Part shown: positions 6,899 to 14,112 of the stretch, in pieces
Layout of the letters: the number at the start of each line of letters is the position of its first letter
Numbering within the stretch: the first letter of the stretch is position 1
Assembly (NCBI GenBank): GCA_050012135.1
Contig: JBEKHT010000050.1
Coordinates: 1 to 16,423, forward strand
Direction: 5' to 3'
Origin: JBEKHT01 sp050012135
Lineage (GTDB): Bacteria; Chloroflexota; Anaerolineae; Anaerolineales; RBG-16-64-43
Length of the DNA: 16,423 bases
Made by a program: the position numbers and the translations under genes
Notes under the pieces: generated by a model
Database searches by the model: none
What the model was told of the DNA's origin: nothing
What the model saw: the letters and a program-made list of their open reading frames with translations, nothing else

Positions 6899-7152
6899 CG
6901 CGCCCCGTCCCCGCAGGCCCCTGGGCGAATGGCGGCGCGCTGAGGCCCTTCCGGAAAGGGCGGGATCTTCAACCCGCCTGAAGTGAGGCCGCAGACATAA
7001 GACGATTTCGTGAGGCTTTCTGGCGGGCGACCTTCGCGAGCCCCTGCCGGGGCCGCTCCCCGTCCGGACTCAGGGCAGCCACGCGGCGCTGAAACACGGG
7101 TAGAATCGCCCTTCGTGGAACCGCAAATCCCTGACAATGGAGCGCCCCTGCC

Positions 7153-8013
7153 ATGATCACCGTACAAGCCGCTATTCTTGGCATCGTTCAAGGCTTGACC
7201 GAGTTCATGCCCATCTCGAGTTCCGCCCACCTCATCATTGTCCCCTGGCTGTTTGGCTGGAAGGACCCTCTCCTGGATAGCCTCCAATTCGATGTGGCCT
7301 TGCATCTAGGGACACTCCTGGCGGTACTTGTTTATTTCGCCTCCGATTGGGTTCGGCTCATCCGGGCAGGGGTGGCAAGCCTGGTTCAGCGGCGGATTGG
7401 AAATGACCCTGACCGTCGCCTGGCGTGGCTCCTCTTCATTGGATGCATTCCGGGGGGGATCGCCGGGGTCCTAGGCGAAAGCAAGATCGAGCAACTGTTC
7501 CACCAGCCGAATACTCTCATCAAGGCACCCGCTATGATCGTGATGGCCATCATCATTGTCCTCCTGGCTCTTTGCTTGTTCGCCGCCGAACGGCTGGCGA
7601 AGCACACACGAAAAATGGATTCCCTGTCGCTGCGGGATGCGCTCGTGATCGGCGTGGCCCAGGCCTTTGCGATCTTCCCCGGCGTTTCCCGTTCGGGCAG
7701 CACGATCACCGCAGGGTTGGGGGTCGAGCTGGAGCGAGATGCGGCTGCCCGTTTCTCCTTTCTGCTGGGCGCCCCCATCATTGCGGGCGCAGGTCTCAAG
7801 AGCCTTTGGGACATCTACAAGCAGGCGGGAGGGGGCTTCAGCCACGCCGAATGGAACCTCGTCCCGATCGGCGTTCTTGCGGCAGCCGTCAGCGGATTCT
7901 TCTGCATCCGCTACTTGCTGCGCTACCTGCGGCAACACTCGACCGACATATTCGTCTATTACCGCTGGGGGCTGGCCGCTCTGATCATTCTGGTGGCCGT
8001 TCTGCGGGGATGA
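7153..8013 (+). CDS. uppP: Undecaprenyl-diphosphatase UppP (BacA family)
   Basis: A complete 286-residue polytopic inner-membrane phosphatase. It converts undecaprenyl diphosphate to the monophosphate, recycling the lipid carrier for peptidoglycan and other surface polymers; extra copies give bacitracin resistance. The two family motifs are intact: QGLTEFMPISSSAH (residues 13-26, with Gln13, Glu17 and the Ser-rich stretch) and PGVSRSGST (176-184, with the essential Arg180). The C-terminal CIRYLLRYLRQHSTDIFVYY and length agree with the family. GGAG at 7139-7142 lies 10 bases before the ATG. It appears monocistronic: the serpin terminator is upstream and a 1.1-kb gap follows. Its position beside envelope genes fits cell-wall metabolism, but no cell-wall operon is present. 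Confidence 0.96.
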   Translation: MITVQAAILGIVQGLTEFMPISSSAHLIIVPWLFGWKDPLLDSLQFDVALHLGTLLAVLVYFASDWVRLIRAGVASLVQRRIGNDPDRRLAWLLFIGCIPGGIAGVLGESKIEQLFHQPNTLIKAPAMIVMAIIIVLLALCLFAAERLAKHTRKMDSLSLRDALVIGVAQAFAIFPGVSRSGSTITAGLGVELERDAAARFSFLLGAPIIAGAGLKSLWDIYKQAGGGFSHAEWNLVPIGVLAAAVSGFFCIRYLLRYLRQHSTDIFVYYRWGLAALIILVAVLRG

Positions 8014-9088
8014 GGCGGGAGGGCCGAGTCCCACCCGGTGAGACGCCCCTACTCCGGCCTTGCACAGGTGAGGCCCGTTGACCAAGGCGAGGGGTCCTTC
8101 CTCTTTCGGGACGGCGCGGGCCGCCATGAACTCTTGCGGGCTGAGGTTGTTGGAGCAGCCCTAGCCCGAGGCGACGTGGGGGGGCGAGTCCAAACATCCC
8201 TCCTGGCTCATCTTGCCAGCCCATCCATCCTGCCAGATCCTGCACCCTTTGGAACCGCTCTCTCTGAGAACCGGGGCCATCAGGTAGCCAGGCCTCTTCC
8301 CTCTCCCACCTCCTTCTTCATCGACTCCGCCTTCGAGCAGACCAAGATGGTTCTCTTGAGCGGTGGAGGAGCTCAATGCCCAAGGCGGGTGTCCTGTGCG
8401 GACCAGGCCCCGGAACGCGGCTTCGGTTCGGCTGGGCGGCAAGGCGGTTGTCCGCTGGCCCTTCGTCTTAGTTGGCTCGGCCTGGGCCGCATGCCCTTCC
8501 TTGCGGAATCGGAAATGGACCGGCCCTCTCTATTTCCGAGAGCCGCCGGATTCGGCAGCAGACGGCGATCTTTCCTCGCCCAGGGCCCAGACCGGATCTG
8601 CCTTGGGCATCGATCCAGATCTGTGGGCTGTATCAAAGCGGGCTCTGCCCGAATGCAAAGTCGCCGGGTCTCTCCAAACGCGGCCCTCGGTGCGCCTCTC
8701 CATGCCGGAGCTGCCTCCGGGGGAAGCCGGGGTGGACACCTCCCAAACGGCTCGTGGAATCTCGCCGCTCAGGACGGGGCAAGCCGATCAACCGCCTGAC
8801 TGGTCTTCAACTTCCTCCAGCGCTTCCCGATCAACCTTTCGTTTGACCGAATCTCTCGTTGGAGCAACAATTGCGGCATTGAGAGAAGCGCGATCAGCTC
8901 GCGATTGATCTGGTAGGACGGGTTCAACGCCGCCCAGGACCGGATCGCCTGCGGAGGGAACCGGGCCCGGGCCGATCCATCTCAAGCAAAGAGGCGGGGC
9001 TGGTCCCCAGGGGGCAAGACCGTCCCCTCCAATCTCTGGAACCCGCCGACATCATCGCGGTGATTCTCCGCACAGGAGGCCGAATTCC
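8014..9088. other. 1,075-base gap, no gene recognised
   Basis: The longest unexplained stretch of the window. Several open frames cross it on both strands, but their translations lack hydrophobic cores, motifs or a credible ribosome-binding site. The exception worth noting is a short minus-strand frame at 8769-8927 (from a TTG), whose 52 residues have protein-like composition and helical periodicity (INRELIALLSMPQLLL); it has no clear start and may be a gene remnant or chance. No tRNA, repeat array or strong hairpin was found. The last 100 bases should contain the promoter of the MBL gene. Confidence 0.45.
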
Positions 9089-9763
9089 ATGGAAGTCATT
9101 CGCAACGTGCACCACATTCCCGGGATCGTTGCAAACCCCTATCTGATTATTGACCCCGATGGGTTGACATTGGTCGACACGGGTTTGCCGGGCAGCCACA
9201 AAAAGATCCTGCGGTACATCGCCAGCTTGGGGCATCGCGCGGATGAACTGAAATGCATCTTGATTACCCACGCCGATTTTGACCACGTCGGTGGGCTTGC
9301 GCCTCTCAAGTCTGCGAGCGGGGCCAAGGTGTATGCCCACCCAATTGAAGCCGAGGCGATTGCGGCCGGACACTCCTCGCGTGAGCTGAAGCCCAAGAAT
9401 CTGCTGCTGAGGCTGTTGTTCCGGCTGACCAGTAAGCTGGTGCGGGTCTCCCCCATGAAAGTGGATGGATTCTTGAATGACGGCCAGGAACTGCCGGCCC
9501 TGGGTGGCCTGCGTGTGCTCGCGACACCCGGTCACACCCCGGGACATGTCTCCCTATTCTCGGAATCCACCGGCATACTCTTCTCGGGGGATTCGCTCAT
9601 CTCAACCAAGGAAGGCCTGCGCGGATCCCATGGGGCCAACACTTGGGATCAGGCCAGGGCGGACAGCTCGCTGAGGGCGCAAGCGGCCCTGGGCGCCCAG
9701 ATCATCTGTCCGGGACATGGTCCCGTCGTATTCGGGGCGGTAGGCAAGATCCCGACAACCTGA
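9089..9763 (+). CDS. MBL-fold metallo-hydrolase (HxDxDH variant)
   Basis: A complete 224-residue metallo-beta-lactamase-fold hydrolase, probably cytoplasmic (no signal peptide). The ATG is preceded by AGGAGG (9074-9079), spaced 9 bases. Metal-site residues: His61, Asp63, Asp65, His66 in THADFDHVGG, where the usual middle His is Asp; His149 in TPGHTPGH; Asp168 in FSGDSL; and His210 in CPGHGP. This full set argues for an active dinuclear site. The HxDxDH form is common in a subgroup of general MBL hydrolases rather than in true beta-lactamases or glyoxalase II. The substrate is unknown; thioesters, lactones, phosphoesters or sulfur compounds are all possible. It lies 217 bases before the ABC exporter genes on the same strand, so linkage to them is possible but unproven. 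Confidence 0.9.
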   Translation: MEVIRNVHHIPGIVANPYLIIDPDGLTLVDTGLPGSHKKILRYIASLGHRADELKCILITHADFDHVGGLAPLKSASGAKVYAHPIEAEAIAAGHSSRELKPKNLLLRLLFRLTSKLVRVSPMKVDGFLNDGQELPALGGLRVLATPGHTPGHVSLFSESTGILFSGDSLISTKEGLRGSHGANTWDQARADSSLRAQAALGAQIICPGHGPVVFGAVGKIPTT

Positions 9764-9980
9764 GAACAGGTCGCTTTGAGCGTCCGAAGACCGAGGCGAC
9801 CCGGATCGCACCCTTGCTCGGGTGGCCTCGCCGAGAAAAGCAGATTGCGGGCATCCCTCCGGCGTGAACCGGATCGGTTGGGAAGCCACGGCAACCGTGC
9901 CTCAGTCCCCAGCGACGTCCACTTGACCTCGGACCGGAACCCTATTCGCACGGCGCCTCAGGAGAATGATGGAGAACCCT

Positions 9981-10919
9981 ATGAATCCCGCCATTGACGT
10001 CCAGTCCCTTCAGAAGAGTTTTGGCGATCTTCAGGCACTGCAAGGCGCGACCTTCCACGCCGCGTCGGGAGAGGTGCTCAGCTTGCTGGGCCCCAACGGG
10101 GCCGGGAAGTCCACAACGATCTCGATCCTCTCCGGCTTGCTCGAACCCAGCGGCGGCGAGGCCTTCATTATGGGCCACTCGGTCATCCGAGAGCCGGGAG
10201 CAACCAAAGCCCTTCTGGGGGTCGTTCCCCAGGATGTCGCCCTCTACGCCGATCTGTCCACTCGAGAGAACTTGGTCTTCTGGGGCAAGATGTACGGTCT
10301 GCGCGGCCCGGGGCTTCATTCGCGCGTGGCCGAGGTGGTCGACATCATCGGGCTGGCCGATCGCCAAAGGGATCCCGTCGGAAAACTTTCCGGCGGCATG
10401 AAGCGGCGTCTCAACATCGGCGTGGCCTTGCTTCACAAGCCCGCCGTCATCATCATGGACGAACCGACCGTCGGGATCGACCCGCAATCACGCCGTCACA
10501 TCCTGAACAACGTCAAGGAACTCAACCAGCATGGCATGACCGTGCTCTACACGACCCATTATATGGAAGAGGCCGCCGAGCTTTCCGACCACATCGCCAT
10601 CATGGACAGGGGCAAGGTCATCGCCTACGGCACCCCCCGGGAACTGGTTCAGATCGTAGGGGAGCAGACCCGCCTGGACCTGACCCTCAACATGCCGTCC
10701 GAGGTCGTCCTGCCCGCATGGCAGAAAGTGGAGGGCGTCTCGAGAGTCTGTGCGGAGGATGGAAAGATCACAGCCCTGGTGGACGACTCCAACCGGGTGC
10801 TGCCTCGCCTGTTCGATGCCGCCACCCAGGCCGGGGCGCGCATCACTTCCGTGGACATCCAGGAACCCAACCTGGAAACCGTCTTCTTGCATCTCACCGG
10901 GAGAGCGCTGCGGGACTAG
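9981..10919 (+). CDS. ABC-2 type exporter, ATP-binding subunit (DrrA/CcmA-like)
   Basis: A 312-residue ATPase that powers an efflux pump formed with the next two genes. I prefer the ATG at 9981 (GGAG at 9971-9974, 6 bases upstream) over the ATG pair at 9966-9971, whose GGAG is too close. Motifs are complete: Walker A GPNGAGKST (37-45), Q-loop Gln84 (VVPQDVALY), signature LSGGM (136-140), Walker B VIIMDEP (156-162) with catalytic Glu161, and switch His193 (TTHYMEEA). Residues about 230-305 form the C-terminal extension seen in drug and natural-product exporters (DUF4162-like; VDIQEPNLETVFLHLTGR). The family exports hydrophobic drugs, lipids or peptides; the cargo is unknown here. The first permease starts 43 bases downstream, indicating an operon. 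Confidence 0.95.
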   Translation: MNPAIDVQSLQKSFGDLQALQGATFHAASGEVLSLLGPNGAGKSTTISILSGLLEPSGGEAFIMGHSVIREPGATKALLGVVPQDVALYADLSTRENLVFWGKMYGLRGPGLHSRVAEVVDIIGLADRQRDPVGKLSGGMKRRLNIGVALLHKPAVIIMDEPTVGIDPQSRRHILNNVKELNQHGMTVLYTTHYMEEAAELSDHIAIMDRGKVIAYGTPRELVQIVGEQTRLDLTLNMPSEVVLPAWQKVEGVSRVCAEDGKITALVDDSNRVLPRLFDAATQAGARITSVDIQEPNLETVFLHLTGRALRD

Positions 10920-10962
10920 GGCCAGATTCCGCGGCAGGCAACCGCAAGGCACGGAGATGGAC

Positions 10963-12240
10963 ATGAAGATTCTGGACATCGCATTCAAAGACCTGACGCG
11001 CTCCCTGCGAAGCCTTTTCGCCATCGGGATGACGGTCATCGCTCCGCTGCTGGTGACCAGCCTGATCTATCTGGCGTTCGGCGCCACGTCCGCTGGGTCC
11101 CCAGGCTTACCCGCCCTGAAGGTCGGCATCGTCAACCTCGACCGAGCGCCATCCGGTGCCAATGGCGAGGCGAACCTCGGCCAGGCCATCCACGACATGT
11201 TTTACGACAGCCGCGTCAGATCCTGGATCACGGCCAGCGACTACCCCGACGAGGCTTCTGCCCGGGCAGCAGTGGACCGGCAGCAAATCGGCGTCGCGGT
11301 CATCGTCCCCTCCGGTTTCACGACGGACCTGGTCGAGAAGGGGAAGACTCTTCCAGTCGCGATCGTTCAGGATCCTACCCTGACCATCACTCCCCTGGTT
11401 GCGCGCGACATGGTCCAGACTGTGCTGGACGGCTTTTTGGGTGGAGGCATCGCCCTGGGGACGATCGGACAGCGTGAGGAATCCCTTGGAATCTCAATGA
11501 CCCCCGCCCAGCAGTCGTCTCTGACCCAGGAATACGGAGAGTGGTACGTCGGGTTCCAGCAGGATCTGCTTGACCGCCCTGACCTGGCGGTCCTGGCCAT
11601 GGTCGCCCCCGCCGCAGGACGGACCAGCGCCGCCAACCCGACCCGCTCCCTCATGGGCTTGGTCATGTCCGGGATGATGGTGTTCTTTGCTTTCTTCACC
11701 GGCGCGTATTCCATGTCCTCCATCCTGCGCGAGCAGGAGGAAGGCACCCTGGCGAGGCTGTTCACGACGTCCACGAGCCGGACCTCCATCTTGGCCGGGA
11801 AGTTCCTGGCCGTGATCCTGATGGTGATCCTGCAAGGATTGGTGCTGATGATCGCCGCCCATTTCGCCTTCGGGGTGAACTGGGGCGACCCCCGGGGGGC
11901 GGCCCTGGCCCTGGTCGGACAGGTCGTCGCGGCGGCCGGCCTGGGGGTGCTCCTCATCTCGTTCATCAGGAATTCGAAGCAGATGGGACCCGTCCTGGGC
12001 GGCGGATTGACCGTCCTTTCAATGCTGGGCGGGTTGTTTACGGTCGCAGTGCCGAACGTCCCCGAGACCTTCAATCTGGTCTCCCAGTTCACACCGCAGG
12101 GTTGGGTGATCAAACTCTGGCACATCGTCCTGAGCGGTCAGCCAACGGCCGACCTGCTCAGCCCACTCGCGGTGACGGTGGGGCTTGGAGTTGCCATGTT
12201 TGTCTTGGGGGCAGCTGTTTTCCGCAGGCGGCTTGCGTGA
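10963..12240 (+). CDS. ABC-2 type transporter permease (first of two)
   Basis: A 425-residue membrane subunit. Of two close ATGs (10957, 10963) I choose 10963: GGAG at 10953-10956 is 6 bases upstream, and the product then opens MKILDIAFKDL, parallel to MRILDLAGKDL of the next permease. Topology is that of the YhgE/DrrB-like ABC2_membrane_3 group: one helix at about 18-40, a large extracytoplasmic domain (about 45-228), then five helices at about 230-254, 279-303, 312-335, 341-362 and 400-420. The cytoplasmic loop after the second helix (LREQEEGTLARLFTT, 255-269) is the conserved segment that contacts the ATPase. It probably forms a heterodimeric channel with the following permease. The length and domain order are normal for the family. 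Confidence 0.92.
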   Translation: MKILDIAFKDLTRSLRSLFAIGMTVIAPLLVTSLIYLAFGATSAGSPGLPALKVGIVNLDRAPSGANGEANLGQAIHDMFYDSRVRSWITASDYPDEASARAAVDRQQIGVAVIVPSGFTTDLVEKGKTLPVAIVQDPTLTITPLVARDMVQTVLDGFLGGGIALGTIGQREESLGISMTPAQQSSLTQEYGEWYVGFQQDLLDRPDLAVLAMVAPAAGRTSAANPTRSLMGLVMSGMMVFFAFFTGAYSMSSILREQEEGTLARLFTTSTSRTSILAGKFLAVILMVILQGLVLMIAAHFAFGVNWGDPRGAALALVGQVVAAAGLGVLLISFIRNSKQMGPVLGGGLTVLSMLGGLFTVAVPNVPETFNLVSQFTPQGWVIKLWHIVLSGQPTADLLSPLAVTVGLGVAMFVLGAAVFRRRLA

Positions 12241-12460
12241 GCGGTCAAGGATGCCGCCGGAGGGAGGGAACAACTTTCTCGAACTGCCCGGCGATGGTCT
12301 GGAGCATCATCCGGCTCGGCGCTGGGTATCCCGGCGGAGGCCCCCAAGGCCTCGCCCGGGGAGGCTGGAACCTCCTGGAAGCTGTCTGCAATCCCGGACT
12401 TCGACCCACCTGGCCAGCCTATTGATCTTGACCTGGTCCCGGGAGAAAGAGAGAAACCCC
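12241..12460. other. 220-base spacer inside the ABC exporter gene set
   Basis: No gene is recognisable between the two permease genes. Open frame runs in from the left into the second permease's frame, but it lacks homology before the ATG at 12461. The spacer is unusually long for subunits of one transporter and could hold an internal promoter or a regulatory RNA structure; I see no specific motif. Confidence 0.4.
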
Positions 12461-13681
12461 ATGAGAATTCTGGACCTTGCCGGGAAAGATCTGTCCCAAA
12501 TCCTTCGGGACCGGAAGTCGGCGCTCTTCCTGGTCATCATGCCCATCGGCTTCACCTTCTTCATGGGATTCGCCCTGGGCGGCACGGGACAACCCAAAGA
12601 TACGCGCATCGCGCTCGGGTGGGCGAACCAGGATCCGGACGGTGCACTGAGCCAGCAACTCCATGCCATGCTTTCCCAGTCGGAAGACCTCCGCCTCCTG
12701 GAAGTCGATCCTGCCAGCTCCCAGGATCTGGTCGCCCAGGGGAAAGTCAGTGGGGTGCTCCTCATTCCCGCAGGGTTCAGCCAGGACAGCCTGGAGGGGA
12801 GGCGCGCCCAGTTGAATCTCATTGTGGACCCCGCCTCCAGCACAGGGCAGTTCCTGTATCAGACCCTGCGAGGACCGGTCAGCGAGCTGATGAGTTCGGT
12901 GGAGATCGCCCAACTTGATGTGGAGTCCATCGCCAGCCAAGTACCTCAGGACGCGTCAGCCCAGAGGGAGGAAAGGCTGACCGCTTTGGCTGCCGCCTCT
13001 CAGGCCTGGGCCAAGGCAAGCGGAGCTGCCCAGGTCCAGATGCAGGTGGCGGTCATTTCGCCGCAGGGGGTCCCCTTTGGGGGCAACCCCTACAACCAAA
13101 GCTCTCCCGGCATCCTGGTTCAATTCGCGATCTTCGGGTTGATCACCTCCGCCCAGATCCTCGTCCAGGAACGCAAGTCGCGCACGCTGCAGCGACTCAT
13201 GACTACGGCGATGAAGGCCTGGGAGATTATTGCCGGGCACATGCTTGCCATGTTTGCCATCGTGTTCCTGCAGTCGGCGCTTCTGATAGCATTTGGTCAG
13301 TGGCTGTTGAAGGTCAACTATCTGCGCCAGCCGTTGGGAACGCTGCTCGTGTCGCTGGCCCTCTGCCTGTGGGTGGCCAGCCTGGGTCTGCTGATCGGCG
13401 TCGTGGCGAGAGGGGATGAACAGGTCATCCTCTATTCTCTGCTGGCGATGTTCCTCTTCTCCGGCCTGGGTGGCGCGTGGTTCCCTCTGGAAGGAGCCGG
13501 CAGGACCTTTGCCGCCATCAGTAAGCTGATCCCCTCGACCTGGGCCATGACCGGGTTCCAGAACCTCTTGATCCGGGGCCAGGGGCTGGACTCCGTCTGG
13601 AGGCCCGCCTTGATCCTCTCGGCCTATGCGCTGGCTTTCTTCGCGGTGGCACTCTGGAGGTTCAGGAAAGCCGCGGTGTGA
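12461..13681 (+). CDS. ABC-2 type transporter permease (second of two)
   Basis: A 406-residue membrane subunit related to the preceding permease. The ATG at 12461 follows a purine-rich stretch (AGAGAG at 12448-12453, spaced 7), a modest ribosome site. The architecture is the same: MRILDLAGKDLSQILRDRKS, first helix at about 20-40, extracytoplasmic domain about 45-213, then helices at about 215-235, 256-280, 291-314, 320-341 and 380-400. The segment LVQERKSRTLQRLMTT (234-249) is the ATPase-contact loop, aligned with LREQEEGTLARLFTT in its partner. The extracytoplasmic domain includes an Ala/Gln-rich, possibly coiled stretch (about 160-195) absent from the first permease. The protein ends at a TGA; a 431-base gap separates it from the glycyl radical enzyme. 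Confidence 0.92.
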   Translation: MRILDLAGKDLSQILRDRKSALFLVIMPIGFTFFMGFALGGTGQPKDTRIALGWANQDPDGALSQQLHAMLSQSEDLRLLEVDPASSQDLVAQGKVSGVLLIPAGFSQDSLEGRRAQLNLIVDPASSTGQFLYQTLRGPVSELMSSVEIAQLDVESIASQVPQDASAQREERLTALAAASQAWAKASGAAQVQMQVAVISPQGVPFGGNPYNQSSPGILVQFAIFGLITSAQILVQERKSRTLQRLMTTAMKAWEIIAGHMLAMFAIVFLQSALLIAFGQWLLKVNYLRQPLGTLLVSLALCLWVASLGLLIGVVARGDEQVILYSLLAMFLFSGLGGAWFPLEGAGRTFAAISKLIPSTWAMTGFQNLLIRGQGLDSVWRPALILSAYALAFFAVALWRFRKAAV

Positions 13682-14112
13682 ATCCGGGCGGAGAGCCACG
13701 GGGGGCGAGACCTCACGGGCAGGCCATTTGCCCTTGGCCTCGGCGGCCGGGCAGGCTGTGACCGACGCCGCTCTGAGGATTCCGGTTCCTGGCCTCCGCA
13801 ACGGGATTCCGACCTGCCCGCCACAATCCGGCGTTATGGCTCGCCGGGGTCCGGCGCCCGATCCTTGCCACCCTAGGCGGCTCCTCTTCCCACGGCCGAC
13901 TTGGCGCCGGCAGGCACACGCCCGTAGGGGCCCTTTCCTGCAGAATTGACCCGCCGCGCACTGACTGACACTCGGCGAATGAATCCGTCACGCGAGTCAC
14001 TACCTTCCTGCGCGGCCTCGGTGTATTCTTGTGACGAAACACTGGCTCGCTAACGTCAGGCAGTCGGCAAGCGCCACCCCCGATCTGGCTCAGTCTCCGT
14101 GGAGAGATTCCG
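13682..14112. other. 431-base gap upstream of the glycyl radical enzyme
   Basis: Open frames here give no recognisable protein. Two short potential stems are visible: AGGCCA/TGGCCT around 13720-13740, and CGCCGG/CCGGCG with a 3-base loop at 13842-13856. Neither has a T-run. The direct repeat GTCAC-GCGA-GTCAC lies near 13988-14001. I found no FNR-like (TTGAT-N4-ATCAA) or CRP-like palindrome and no convincing sigma-70 promoter, although oxygen control of the next gene would be expected. Confidence 0.45.

Noticed and set aside
7101..7106. TAGAAT as a -10 element for uppP
   Set aside because: It matches five of six -10 positions and is well placed, but no -35 hexamer is found about 17 bases upstream, so it is not listed as a promoter.
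7425..8127. Alternative-frame proteins of about 218 residues on both strands over uppP
   Set aside because: UppP motifs identify the real frame; the others lack a ribosome site and motifs.
8956..8983. GGGAACC-N15-CATCTC upstream of the MBL gene as a second ECF promoter
   Set aside because: The spacer and -10 deviate from the serpin element and it is about 105 bases from the start codon; too weak.
12956..13801. 281-residue open frame on the minus strand
   Set aside because: It is antisense to the second permease; Gln/Gly/Arg-rich shadow translation.
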